Positions 34,941 to 43,931 of a DNA stretch of 64,000 nucleotides are shown in pieces. The stretch is from the NCBI RefSeq assembly GCF_028561755.1, contig NZ_JAQQTD010000005.1:186001-250000 (forward strand), given 5' to 3'. Below the pieces are notes generated by a model that worked only from the letters and a program-made list of their open reading frames with translations, ran no database searches and was not told where the DNA came from. The position numbers and the translations under genes are program-made. Every line of letters begins with the position of its first letter. Position 1 is the stretch's first letter. Source of the stretch: Altibacter sp. HG106. GTDB taxonomy: Bacteria > Bacteroidota > Bacteroidia > Flavobacteriales > Flavobacteriaceae.

Positions 34941-36548
34941 GTGAAAATACTGGATCGCTACATATTAGTGAGTTATTTGAAGACGTTTATCAGCGTCTTC
35001 ATTATTTTGATGTTCATCTTCGTCTTGCAAACTATCTGGTTGTACATCAGTGAGCTGGCCGGAAAGGACCTGGACGTATGGATCATCCTCAAGTTTCTGT
35101 GGTACGTATCTCCCCGACTTATTCCTTTGGTATTACCGCTAACCATTCTGGTAACCTCGCTTATGGTCTTCGGAAACTTTTCTGAAAAGTATGAGTTTGC
35201 CGCAATGAAGTCAACCGGAATCTCGCTTCAGCGTGCCATGCGAAGTTTAATGGTCTTTATTTTGTTATTAGCGGTGACCGCCTTCTTTTTCGCCAACAAT
35301 GTGATTCCATATTCTGAATATAAGTGGCAGAACCTGCGTCGGAATATCTCCCAGTTCAAACCTTCTATGGTGATCGCGGAAGGACAATTTAGTCAGGTTG
35401 GAGACAATATCAACATCAAGGTAAGCGAGAAAAGTGGTGATAACGACCAGTTCTTACACGATGTTATCATTCACAAGAAAAATCCAAAAAGACCGAACGG
35501 AAACTTTACGGTGATTGTAGCCGATAATGGTGAACTCGCTAGTGAAGAGGGCAGCAATACGCTCTCGCTCATTTTGAACGATGGTAATTATTACGAAGAC
35601 GTGCAGGTAGATAACAGTCAGAAGCAACGTCGGCGTCCTTTTGCCAAAAGCGCCTTCAAACAAAATATTATCAATATTGACCTCACGGAAATCAATGATA
35701 AAGATGTCGACAAACAAAACAACATTAGCAGTCATAATATGTATAAGATCAGCGAGTTGTTTGTAGAAATCGACACCCTATCCCGGTCGTACACTCGTGA
35801 TATTCATCAATTTGCGGATAATATGTATACCCGAAGTGGTGCTCTTAAACTTCCTGATACCGAAAACACGGTGCCCTTAACCACAGAGAAGCCAGTTACG
35901 ATGGTGACCGACATACTGTCTAAACGACGCCAAACTGAGATTATCAATACCGCACTTAACAGCGTACGTGGCACGCTGCAATCGGTTAAAAATAAAAAGC
36001 AGGAATTTAAAGAAACAACAAAGCGCCTCAACAAGCACGAGATTGCACTTCATGAGAAATATGCCCTAGCAGTGGCCTGTATTATTCTGTTCTTTGTGGG
36101 AGCTCCCTTAGGAGCCATTATTCGTAAAGGCGGAATGGGATTACCGATGGTGGTCGCCGTTCTCTTGTTCTTAACGTATCACTTTATAGGAATCTTCGCG
36201 AAGAATAGTGCCGAAGATGGAACGCTGCACCCCTTTATAGCCTCCTGGTTAAGTACGGTCATCATGCTTCCCCTGGGAATTTGGTTAACCTATCGCGCTA
36301 CTACCGATCAAGGGGTATTTGACTTTGACAGCTTTATACAACGACTTAATTTCTGGAAAAAGAAAGTAGAAGACGAACCAGAAGGTCCTCCTATCATTCT
36401 AACCCAACAAGAAAAAGCGCTCATCATGTCTCGTGATACTTCCCAATTGCGAGAAATCGCAAAAAACTACCAATCCCTTGGATATTCTGAAGACATGCAT
36501 CGTGCGGCCCTGCGCGAGTTAAAGAAAAAAGGATACGATCCTGCCTAA
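34941..36548 (+). CDS. LptF/LptG family LPS-export permease
   Basis: Inner-membrane permease of the LPS (or other lipid) export ABC system. 535 residues, GTG start at 34941 giving MKILDRYILVSYLKTFISVF, the conserved LptF/G start. Three N-terminal membrane spans, a large periplasmic jellyroll-like domain (about 125-380), then three C-terminal spans (HEKYALAVACIILFFVGAPLGAIIRKGG). A cytoplasmic tail of about 70 residues is longer than in E. coli. Follows lolA. It cannot be decided whether this is LptF or LptG. Confidence 0.9.
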   Translation: MKILDRYILVSYLKTFISVFIILMFIFVLQTIWLYISELAGKDLDVWIILKFLWYVSPRLIPLVLPLTILVTSLMVFGNFSEKYEFAAMKSTGISLQRAMRSLMVFILLLAVTAFFFANNVIPYSEYKWQNLRRNISQFKPSMVIAEGQFSQVGDNINIKVSEKSGDNDQFLHDVIIHKKNPKRPNGNFTVIVADNGELASEEGSNTLSLILNDGNYYEDVQVDNSQKQRRRPFAKSAFKQNIINIDLTEINDKDVDKQNNISSHNMYKISELFVEIDTLSRSYTRDIHQFADNMYTRSGALKLPDTENTVPLTTEKPVTMVTDILSKRRQTEIINTALNSVRGTLQSVKNKKQEFKETTKRLNKHEIALHEKYALAVACIILFFVGAPLGAIIRKGGMGLPMVVAVLLFLTYHFIGIFAKNSAEDGTLHPFIASWLSTVIMLPLGIWLTYRATTDQGVFDFDSFIQRLNFWKKKVEDEPEGPPIILTQQEKALIMSRDTSQLREIAKNYQSLGYSEDMHRAALRELKKKGYDPA

Positions 36549-36603
36549 TCCTAAGGGCGCATCATACGTAGTTTCCTTATCTTTGCCATGAAAAATAAAA
36601 CGG

Positions 36604-37752
36604 ATGCTTTCTACCCATACCGAAAATACAGTTCAGCTAGATACGATTGAAGCGGCCATTGCAGATATTAAGCAAGGCAAGGTGATCATCGTTGTAGACG
36701 ATCAGGATCGCGAGAATGAAGGAGATTTTTTGGCGGCAGCCGAAATGGTTACTCCTGAAATGATCAATTTTATGGCGACGCATGGACGCGGTCTTATTTG
36801 TGCACCGCTTACGGAATCACGTTGCGAAGACCTCGCCTTAGAAATGATGGTAGGCAACAATACCGACCCCATGGAAACGGCATTTACAATTTCGGTAGAT
36901 CTGAAAGGACAAGGCGTTACCACCGGAATCTCGGCTTCCGATAGAGCAAAAACGGTGACAGCGCTAATTTCCGAAGAAACACAACCCCATGACCTAAGCA
37001 GACCCGGACATATTTTTCCGTTGAAAGCAAAAGAGGGTGGTGTATTGCGGCGAACCGGTCATACCGAAGCAGCTATTGACTTCGCGCGTTTAGCCGGACT
37101 CAAACCCGCCGGAGTGATCGTTGAGATCATGAACGAAGATGGCACCATGGCACGACTTCCGCAGTTGATGGAAGTGGCAAAAAAATTCGATCTCAAATTG
37201 GTGTCCATTGAAGATCTTGTGGCGTACCGAATGGAACACGATTCCCTGATCGAGAAAAAGCAAGACTTTACCATGGCTACCAAGTTCGGTTCCTTCCGGT
37301 TACGTGCCTATCAGCAAACCACCAACGACCAAATTCATATTGCCTTGACCAAAGGAACCTGGAAAGCCGATGAACCTGTTCCGGTACGTGTTAACGCGAC
37401 GCTTGTAAATAGTGATATTCTGGGAATTTTGACAAATGACAGTGAAAAACAACTGGATAATATGTTTCGGGTGATCGATCAGGAAGGCAAAGGTGCCATT
37501 GTTTTTATCAACCAACAAAACCAATCCCTTAATTTGCTCAAACGATTAAGTCAGTTGAAAGACACGCAAGAAGAAGGAAAAATCGTCAAAGCCCCCAGAA
37601 TTTCAATGGACAATAAGGATTTTGGTATTGGCGCACAGATCCTACATGATCTCGGAATTCATAAAATCCGACTTATTTCCAACAGTCAGCAAACCAAACG
37701 GGTGGGTATGATTGGATACGGACTCGAGATTATCGATTACCTACACTACTAA
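36604..37752 (+). CDS. ribB: 3,4-dihydroxy-2-butanone-4-phosphate synthase with degenerate RibA domain
   Basis: The N-terminal RibB domain (about 8-205) makes the four-carbon precursor of riboflavin from ribulose-5-phosphate. Active-site motifs VDDQDRENEGDF, ATHGRGLICAPL and RRTGHTEAAIDFARLA are intact. The C-terminal ~170 residues align with GTP cyclohydrolase II, but the region that should hold the three Zn-binding Cys reads NATLVNSDILGILTNDSEKQ with no Cys, so GTP cyclohydrolase activity is not expected. This matches the RibBX-type architecture described in other bacteria. A TATCTTTG -7 box lies at 36578-36585. The 3' end overlaps the convergent LRR gene by 4 bp. Confidence 0.92.
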   Translation: MLSTHTENTVQLDTIEAAIADIKQGKVIIVVDDQDRENEGDFLAAAEMVTPEMINFMATHGRGLICAPLTESRCEDLALEMMVGNNTDPMETAFTISVDLKGQGVTTGISASDRAKTVTALISEETQPHDLSRPGHIFPLKAKEGGVLRRTGHTEAAIDFARLAGLKPAGVIVEIMNEDGTMARLPQLMEVAKKFDLKLVSIEDLVAYRMEHDSLIEKKQDFTMATKFGSFRLRAYQQTTNDQIHIALTKGTWKADEPVPVRVNATLVNSDILGILTNDSEKQLDNMFRVIDQEGKGAIVFINQQNQSLNLLKRLSQLKDTQEEGKIVKAPRISMDNKDFGIGAQILHDLGIHKIRLISNSQQTKRVGMIGYGLEIIDYLHY

Positions 37753-39590
37753 CTATCAGGGCAATCTACCTCTCTGGCGATCAATTTGCCGGATTCATCG
37801 GGTTGATATCGATAGCACTTGCCTCCAGGCGTTTTCATGATAACACCCCGGTGAATATTATTGATGAAGATATCACCCTCCGCAATTTCTAACATACTGT
37901 GAGGGGTGGTGGTATTGATTCCTACGCCACCCGTGCCACCTCCTCCGCCACCGGCAATTCCCTCACAATCGTCTCCTACTCCATTGTTATCGGCATCCGC
38001 TTGTGAAGGGTTTGCAATACTGGGGCAATTATCACAGGCGTTGCCAATCCCATCACTATCGGTATCTTCCTGACCTGGGTTGTCAACGTCGGGACAGTTA
38101 TCATCTACATCAAATACACCGTCCCCGTCTTCATCCGCTTCCGCCACAGCGCAATAAGAATAAATCGTTGCGATCGAATCACAATTGGTATTATTACCCG
38201 ATACTTGGATATTTCCTGCTAAATAGGCTTCACCACTTGTAATATCGCGCACCACACAACATTCATCTAATACTGGGTTATTAATCAACGAAAGATTGGA
38301 ACCATAAAAGGTAATATTCCGCAAGGCCTCAATATCTGTCAATAGATCATTAACTTGAATGTTTACGTCTCCATTCACAGAAGTGAGAGCTTCTAATCCA
38401 TCGAGACTGGTTAAGGCATCATTGTTCGAAATTGTAACACTGCCTGTTATACTATTACTGTCAGACAGCGCACTGATATCTGTAAGTGAAGGGTTATCAC
38501 TCACAAATATAGACGTCCCTGAAGCGGCCATTCCAAATCCATTTAAAGAAGTAAGGCCTGTTTGGTCTATCCGAAAGCTTTCAATACCCACGATTGTTAA
38601 ACTACTTGCATCCAAAAGATTTACTGAATTGGAAATCCGCAAGGTTTGACAGGACGTTAATCCGGAAAGCTGACTCACATCCGTAAGATCGGTATTATTC
38701 TGTAGGTTTAGTTCGGTTACACTTGGGAGACCTTGGAGACCATCAAGATTTGTGATGGCAGTAGACCGAATTCGTACAATACTAGCATTTGTCAAACTTT
38801 GAAGTGCCGAGATGTCGGTAAGTACAGTTCCGTTGTAAACATCTATAGTATTGACAGTGCTAAGATTGTCTAAACCACTTAAGCTTGGTATGTTTTGCTC
38901 TCCTATAGTAATTGTATTTGTTACCGCGGTAAGACCTTCAAGTCCGGTAAGACTCGTAAGCCCATTGCTGTAGATACCCACATCATCAATAGTACCAGAT
39001 AACCCGCTTAATCCGGGGTTCAAACTTGTAAGCGATGCATTTGCATATACTCGTAAGCTCGTAAGCGGAGAGGAAATGTTTTGTAATGCATCAATATTTG
39101 ACAGAGAATTATTGAAGGTAAGAGTGATGCCATCTGTAGTGGTAAGATTTTGTAACCCTGTTAAATTGGGTAGGACGGTACAACGATTTATGACCAAACT
39201 GGTCGCTGTGGTAATGGAAGAAAGCGTACTGATATCCGTTAATTGATAGTTATTGCTCAAAGAAAGAGCGCCTCCAAGTGTGCTGATATTTTGCAATCCA
39301 TTAAGGGACACTCCGTCATATCCGCTGATATCAAGATTTCCGGTTATCGTTGTTAGAAAATTGAGTCCGCTTAAATCGGTCCCACCGGTTATTCTGATAA
39401 GACCATCAACAGTATCACAAGTTCCGCTATAGGTAGCCACAAAATTGTCAATGGCCGCTTGATTAAAAAGGTACACATCACCCGGCACACATGTTTGGGC
39501 AACACTTCCAACAGAGGTAGCTAAAAAAATAGCACATAAAAATAGTAATCGTCTCAAAACTTTCGGTTTTAAAACACAAATAGATCGCAT
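37749..39590 (-). CDS. Secreted leucine-rich-repeat protein with TSP3 Ca-binding repeats
   Basis: Surface or extracellular protein of 613 residues. A signal peptide is followed by about 18 irregular beta-helical/LRR units (about 45-470) of the form LTSLTGLEGLTAVTNTITIG. Then come two thrombospondin type-3 units (DEDGDGVFDVDDNCPDVDNP and DTDSDGIGNACDNCPSIANP), which bind calcium, a poly-Gly linker, and a C-terminal tail with VGINTTTPHSMLEIAEGDIF. The tail repeats the VGIGTT-type motif of the secreted protein at 10128. No T9SS sorting domain is evident. Likely adhesion or recognition; the ligand is unknown. Confidence 0.8.
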   Translation of the reverse strand: MRSICVLKPKVLRRLLFLCAIFLATSVGSVAQTCVPGDVYLFNQAAIDNFVATYSGTCDTVDGLIRITGGTDLSGLNFLTTITGNLDISGYDGVSLNGLQNISTLGGALSLSNNYQLTDISTLSSITTATSLVINRCTVLPNLTGLQNLTTTDGITLTFNNSLSNIDALQNISSPLTSLRVYANASLTSLNPGLSGLSGTIDDVGIYSNGLTSLTGLEGLTAVTNTITIGEQNIPSLSGLDNLSTVNTIDVYNGTVLTDISALQSLTNASIVRIRSTAITNLDGLQGLPSVTELNLQNNTDLTDVSQLSGLTSCQTLRISNSVNLLDASSLTIVGIESFRIDQTGLTSLNGFGMAASGTSIFVSDNPSLTDISALSDSNSITGSVTISNNDALTSLDGLEALTSVNGDVNIQVNDLLTDIEALRNITFYGSNLSLINNPVLDECCVVRDITSGEAYLAGNIQVSGNNTNCDSIATIYSYCAVAEADEDGDGVFDVDDNCPDVDNPGQEDTDSDGIGNACDNCPSIANPSQADADNNGVGDDCEGIAGGGGGGTGGVGINTTTPHSMLEIAEGDIFINNIHRGVIMKTPGGKCYRYQPDESGKLIAREVDCPDS

Positions 39591-39606
39591 TGTAATTTGG
39601 GAGGTC

Positions 39607-39653
39607 CAAAGCTATGCAATATGAAAGAAGGAAACCTCTATGATTTCATAGAG
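39607..39653 (-). promoter_or_regulatory. LRR-protein promoter with perfect palindrome
   Basis: Minus-strand -7 box TAGCTTTG at 39614-39607 and an 18-bp palindrome CTCTATGA-TT-TCATAGAG at 39636-39653, centred 37.5 bp from the last base of the box. It could be an operator. Alternatively, as RNA, it could form a weak terminator for the aminotransferase gene ending at 39663, but a 2-base loop and no U-run make that less likely. Confidence 0.45.
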
Positions 39654-39662
39654 ATTTGCTAA

Positions 39663-40856
39663 TTATAAGAGGGTTTGGAGGGTTTCCTTCATGATATGGG
39701 CACGACGCTTCACCTCTTCATGGCTCCACCCTACCTTCACTAGAAATGACAGATTGCGTCCCATCCAGTGATCGCTTTTGGGGAATTGTCGCGTTGATAG
39801 CTGTGCTAATTTGGTCCTGATTGGTTCTGAAAGTGCCCCGAGGCTTTTGGCTTCTTTTAGATGTTCCCAACCGTTGATGTAGTGCCAGTTATTTGTGTAC
39901 CAGTAAAAGCACCCATCGATACCTGCTTCCGATAGGGCTTTATGGGCTTTTTTAGCTTTTTCTTCGGAAGGAAGGAAGATATTCAAAAAAGAATAGTTTT
40001 CTTCCCCTGATTCCGGTACCCTTCGGAAATTCACGCCCTCAATGGAAGCCAAAGCGTCTCGGAGAAGACGATAGTGTTTCTTCTGAAGTGCGAGAATGTC
40101 ATCCAATTTCCGAAGTTGCGCTACCCCAACGGCTGCATTCAGTTCAGAAATCCGAAAATTATAGCCCAAATGAGGATGTGTCTCGGCACCGCGATCCTTA
40201 CCGATATGATCATGCCCATGATCTTGATATTGATCGGCATGCGTTTTGAACACTTCATTATTGGTAATCACGGCGCCGCCTTCCCCACAGGTAATCGTCT
40301 TCACAAAATCGAAGCTAAAACATCCCAGATCACCATAACTGCCCAAGGGTTTCCCGTCAAAACTGCCGCCGATCGCCTGGCAAGCATCCTCTAAAAGAAG
40401 CAGATCATGCGCATCACAAATATGCTTCAAGGCTTTCAGATCTGCCATGGAGCCACACATATGAACGGGCATCACACATTTGGTCTTGGCCGTAATAGCT
40501 TTCTCCACGGCCGCAGGATCTAATGTTAAGGTATCATCAATATCTACCAGCACCGGAACGGCCCCAATCGCCATGATCGATTCGAAACTCGCCACAAAAG
40601 TGAAGGTTGGCATAATCACTTCGTCTCCCGCCCCTACTCCGGCTGCCGCGAGGGCTACCGTTAAGGCCGAGGTCCCACTGGATACAAGCTGACAATGGGA
40701 AACCTTCATCTTTTTAGCGAAGGCTTCCTCAAATTCTTTCGCTTTCCAATGACCATTTCGCATGCCCTCGAAACCATAGCGCATCAATACGCCGCTTTCT
40801 AAGACATCATTGACTTCAGCGCGTTCTTCCTTTCCAAAAACTTCAAATCCGGGCAT
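39663..40856 (-). CDS. DegT/DnrJ/EryC1/StrS-family aminotransferase
   Basis: PLP-dependent sugar or cyclitol aminotransferase family, 397 residues. Visible are VSSGTSALTVALAAAGVGAGDEV, LLEDACQAIGG (PLP-binding Asp/Gln) and the Schiff-base Lys in SFDFVKTITCGEGGAVIT. Such enzymes usually act on nucleotide-linked keto sugars for polysaccharide synthesis, but no other sugar-biosynthesis gene is adjacent. The C-terminal region (LSTRQFPKSDHWMGRNLSFL) is longer than in typical members, suggesting a distinct subgroup. Monocistronic. Confidence 0.85.
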   Translation of the reverse strand: MPGFEVFGKEERAEVNDVLESGVLMRYGFEGMRNGHWKAKEFEEAFAKKMKVSHCQLVSSGTSALTVALAAAGVGAGDEVIMPTFTFVASFESIMAIGAVPVLVDIDDTLTLDPAAVEKAITAKTKCVMPVHMCGSMADLKALKHICDAHDLLLLEDACQAIGGSFDGKPLGSYGDLGCFSFDFVKTITCGEGGAVITNNEVFKTHADQYQDHGHDHIGKDRGAETHPHLGYNFRISELNAAVGVAQLRKLDDILALQKKHYRLLRDALASIEGVNFRRVPESGEENYSFLNIFLPSEEKAKKAHKALSEAGIDGCFYWYTNNWHYINGWEHLKEAKSLGALSEPIRTKLAQLSTRQFPKSDHWMGRNLSFLVKVGWSHEEVKRRAHIMKETLQTLL

Positions 40857-40959
40857 ATTTTTAAATTGATATTAGTGTCTTTCAAAGGTACGGGTTGCGG
40901 TTTTATATTTACAAGATTTCCTTCGAAAAACGTATCTTGCTTCTATAAAATGCTGAACT

Positions 40960-41649
40960 ATGCGAATTCACCTCTGGAATATCCTGGGCTGTGTTTTGTT
41001 CGCTATCGCTCCCTCTGTATGCGATGCGCAAGACTGGGCACAGCTCGATCGTTTTACCTCCGAAAACCAACTGTTAATGACACAAGAAGCTCCAAATAAC
41101 CGCATAGTGCTTATGGGAAATTCGATCACCGAAGGATGGTCTCATAGCCGTCCGGAATTCTTTGAAAGCCACCCTTTTGTTAACCGTGGCATTGGTGGGC
41201 AGACCACGCCTCAAATGCTCGTTCGATTCAAGCAAGATGTAGTCGCGCTGCAACCGGCCGTCGTCGTCATTCTCGCTGGAACCAACGATATCGCCGGAAA
41301 TACAGGTCCCATGACCCTCGATATGATATTCGGCAACATCACCTCCATGGCCGAAATTGCTCGCGCCAATAATATCAAGGTGGTGTTATGTTCGGTATTA
41401 CCTGTTTACGATTATCCTTGGAAGCCGGGATTGGCCCCTGCGGATAAAATCGTAGCCTTAAATGCGATGATCAAAAGTTATGCTGAAGCTCAAAATATGC
41501 TATATGTCGATTATTTTTCAGCAATGGTGAATGCGCAAAATGGTTTAAAAAAAGAGTTGGGATACGATGGGGTACATCCCAATGAAGCGGGCTATCGAGT
41601 GATGGAACCCTTGCTTTTAGAAGCGCTGGAAGACATTCTCAATAAGTAA
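40960..41649 (+). CDS. Secreted SGNH/GDSL hydrolase
   Basis: Periplasmic or extracellular esterase/lipase of 229 residues with signal peptide ending CDAQ. Block I VLMGNSITEGW (Ser nucleophile; S replaces the D of GDS), block II Gly in NRGIGGQTT, block III LAGTNDIAGN (Asn), block V DGVHPNEAGY (Asp, His). Often deacetylates polysaccharides; substrate unknown. Its 3' end overlaps the convergent nitroreductase gene by 11 bp. Confidence 0.88.
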   Translation: MRIHLWNILGCVLFAIAPSVCDAQDWAQLDRFTSENQLLMTQEAPNNRIVLMGNSITEGWSHSRPEFFESHPFVNRGIGGQTTPQMLVRFKQDVVALQPAVVVILAGTNDIAGNTGPMTLDMIFGNITSMAEIARANNIKVVLCSVLPVYDYPWKPGLAPADKIVALNAMIKSYAEAQNMLYVDYFSAMVNAQNGLKKELGYDGVHPNEAGYRVMEPLLLEALEDILNK

Positions 41650-42274
41650 TAATTACTTCTTCAACGCCTCGACGTACCTTTTTCATTTCGGCGAAGGGGT
41701 CCTCCTCCGAACGATATCCTACCGGTAGTACTAAAACCGATTTCAAGTTCTTTTCTTTCAGCCCCAATAGCTCATCATATCCCTCCGGATCAAAACCTTC
41801 CATAGGGCAGGCATCGATCCCTTCTAACGCACACACCGTTAGTAGGTTTCCCAAGGCAAGATAGGCTTGCTTGGCCATCCATTGTTCAATGTCTTCTGCA
41901 GATTTCTTTTTGAAATCGTTCACCAAAAACTCTTCAAACGGAGTTAAGATATGTCGAGGCGTGCCCCGGTCCTTTTCCACTTTGGAAAAATAGTTCTTAA
42001 TAAATGCGCTATCTAGAGCGTCTTCAATGCAGATCACAAGAACGTGAGACGCCTCTTGTACCTGTTTTTGGTGCATGCTAAGGGGAAGCAGTTTTTCTTG
42101 CAGGTTATTATTGGAGATCACGAGCATCCGCAAGGGCTGTAAGCCGTACGAGGTGGCAGTTAAATTAAAGGCTTCCGTGAGAATACCAATTTGCGCTTCG
42201 GAAAGTTTCCGAGTAGCATCAAATTTCTTGGTGGCGTACCGCCATTTTAATTTTTCAATTACTCCCGTACTCAT
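41639..42274 (-). CDS. NAD(P)H-dependent nitroreductase-family oxidoreductase
   Basis: FMN enzyme of 211 residues resembling NfsB/YfkO. Features: WRYATKKFDATRKL at the N-terminus (FMN-phosphate contact region), TATSYGLQPLRMLVI, and CALEGIDACPMEGFDPEGYDELLGL. The start MSTGVIEKLKWRYA at 42274 is chosen over an in-frame ATG at 42304 because it gives the family N-terminus. Physiological substrate is not evident; members reduce quinones or nitroaromatics. Confidence 0.87.
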   Translation of the reverse strand: MSTGVIEKLKWRYATKKFDATRKLSEAQIGILTEAFNLTATSYGLQPLRMLVISNNNLQEKLLPLSMHQKQVQEASHVLVICIEDALDSAFIKNYFSKVEKDRGTPRHILTPFEEFLVNDFKKKSAEDIEQWMAKQAYLALGNLLTVCALEGIDACPMEGFDPEGYDELLGLKEKNLKSVLVLPVGYRSEEDPFAEMKKVRRGVEEVIITY

Positions 42275-42364
42275 TCGTTGTATCTTTGAAGCAAAGATAG
42301 CCAATACGTATCCATATTCATAAGGACAGTATGGGTTCTCATGATGCTATTAAAACTAAAATTT

Positions 42365-42754
42365 ATGGACTCCCTTCAAGAACGTATAGACAATAGTGAA
42401 ACACGCATTTTTAAGGCCGTTTTTCCAAACACCACCAATCATTACGATACGCTGTTTGGAGGCACTGCGCTCAAATTGATGGATGAAGTTTCCTTTATTT
42501 GCGCCACACGATTCAGTCGGCAAAAGGTTGTGACCGTTTCAACCGACAAGATCGATTTCGACACCGCCATTCCACAAGGAACCATAATCGAACTCATCGG
42601 CAGGGTAGATGAAGTGGGGCGTACCAGTTGTGTTGTGAAGGTAGAGATCTATATGGAGAACATGTACAGCGATGAGCGTCAAAAGGCGGTAACCGGCTAT
42701 TTTACGTTTGTTGCATTAAATGACGAAAAACAGCCGATTCCCATTGTTCAGTAG
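42365..42754 (+). CDS. Acyl-CoA thioesterase (hotdog fold, YciA type)
   Basis: 129-residue hotdog protein hydrolysing acyl-CoA. Characteristic stretch FPNTTNHYDTLFGGTALKLMDEVSFICATRFSRQKVVTV with the catalytic Asp-containing turn, then DKIDFDTAIPQGTIIELIGRVDEVGRTS. ATG at 42365 (MDSLQERIDNSETRIF) preferred to one at 42341. Single gene. Confidence 0.88.
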   Translation: MDSLQERIDNSETRIFKAVFPNTTNHYDTLFGGTALKLMDEVSFICATRFSRQKVVTVSTDKIDFDTAIPQGTIIELIGRVDEVGRTSCVVKVEIYMENMYSDERQKAVTGYFTFVALNDEKQPIPIVQ

Positions 42755-42760
42755 CTTTTC

Positions 42761-43930
42761 TTAAAGGGTTGCTGTATCAATCACATAGCGATAGCGCGCC
42801 TCTTTATTAACTACCTTTTTCCAGGCGTCGTTAATTTGTCGTGCCTCGATGAGTTCGATCTGCGGATAAATCTTGTTTTCGGCACAATAATCTACCATTT
42901 CCTGCGTCTCTTTGATACCGCCAATCAGCGAGCCATTGAAGTTGACACGATTATAAATCATGTTGAAGTTATTGATCTCAAGGGCACCGCCCACCGGCTG
43001 TCCCACCTGAGTAAAATAACCGTTCGGTTTCACACAATCAATATAGGCAGACATTTCATAGGCATACGGAACCGTTGAAATCATGTAATCCATGGTACCC
43101 TTCCAGGGCGTTAAGGCTTCCATGTCCTCTACCACAATAACTTCCTTCGCTCCAAAATTTTTGATGTCTTCAGATTTTTCCGGAGTCGTGGTAAATGCAT
43201 ACACTTCGGCCCCTTTAGAAACGGCCAATTGAATCGCCATGTGACCCAAACCACCAATACCAACCACGCCCACCTTAGTGTCTGCTGTCATGGCTTCAAA
43301 TTTCATCAGTGGCGAATAGGTAGTGATACCGGCACATAGCAAGGGAGCTGCATATTGTAGGTCAAGGCTATCGGGAATCTTAATGGCATAGTGATCTCTA
43401 ACTACTATATTCGTAGCGTAGCCACCTTGTGTAATTCCCGTGGGTTCACGTTTATCTGGATATCCGTAGGTGAATAAGGTATCGGACTGGTATTGCTCTT
43501 CGTTTTCACAGTTGGTACAACCATCGACCATACAGCCTACTCCTGCCTTATCTCCTACCTTAAATGCTGTCACCTTATCTCCAACTGCGGTCACTATCCC
43601 GGCAATTTCATGCCCCGGAACCTGTGGGTATTGCTGTTCTCCCCAGTGTCCTTTAATTTGGTGAATATCAGAGTGACAAATCCCTGAAAATTTAATATCG
43701 ATCAAGATATCGTTTTCTCCAAGAGGTCTTCTTTCAAACTCCCAACTAGACAACGGTTCTTCTGTATTTCGAGCCGCAAAGCCTTTGGACGGTATCGTTT
43801 TCATAGTAAAATTTTTGTGATTGTTATTAAAAAGGGATAGTGAGGGGGCGATTGAAACCCCTACCCCTGCGACAGCCGTGGTCTTTAAGAATTCCCTCCG
43901 GCGATTTTTTGAGACGTTATCAGCATCCAT
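42761..43930 (-). CDS. NAD(P)-dependent zinc alcohol dehydrogenase with Tat-like signal
   Basis: 389 residues. The N-terminus SKNRRREFLKTTAVAGVGVSI is a twin-arginine signal; an internal ATG (MKTIPSKGFAARN) would give a cytosolic form. The dehydrogenase core has catalytic-zinc motifs FSGICHSDIHQ and YPQVPGHEIAG and the NAD(P) motif GVVGIGGLGHMAIQLA. The structural-zinc loop, normally with four Cys, reads GCTNCENEEQYQSD and keeps only two. Resembles YahK-type broad aldehyde reductases. The gene lies 1 bp after the cupin lipoprotein gene, and both are predicted to be exported. An NAD(P)-dependent enzyme in the periplasm would be unusual. Confidence 0.85.
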   Translation of the reverse strand: MDADNVSKNRRREFLKTTAVAGVGVSIAPSLSLFNNNHKNFTMKTIPSKGFAARNTEEPLSSWEFERRPLGENDILIDIKFSGICHSDIHQIKGHWGEQQYPQVPGHEIAGIVTAVGDKVTAFKVGDKAGVGCMVDGCTNCENEEQYQSDTLFTYGYPDKREPTGITQGGYATNIVVRDHYAIKIPDSLDLQYAAPLLCAGITTYSPLMKFEAMTADTKVGVVGIGGLGHMAIQLAVSKGAEVYAFTTTPEKSEDIKNFGAKEVIVVEDMEALTPWKGTMDYMISTVPYAYEMSAYIDCVKPNGYFTQVGQPVGGALEINNFNMIYNRVNFNGSLIGGIKETQEMVDYCAENKIYPQIELIEARQINDAWKKVVNKEARYRYVIDTATL

Positions 43931-43931
43931 C

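Noticed and set aside
38200-39500. Repeated short DNA units that could suggest a CRISPR-like array
   Set aside because: The repetition comes from LRR-type codons within one open frame; repeats are irregular and there are no constant spacers or cas genes.
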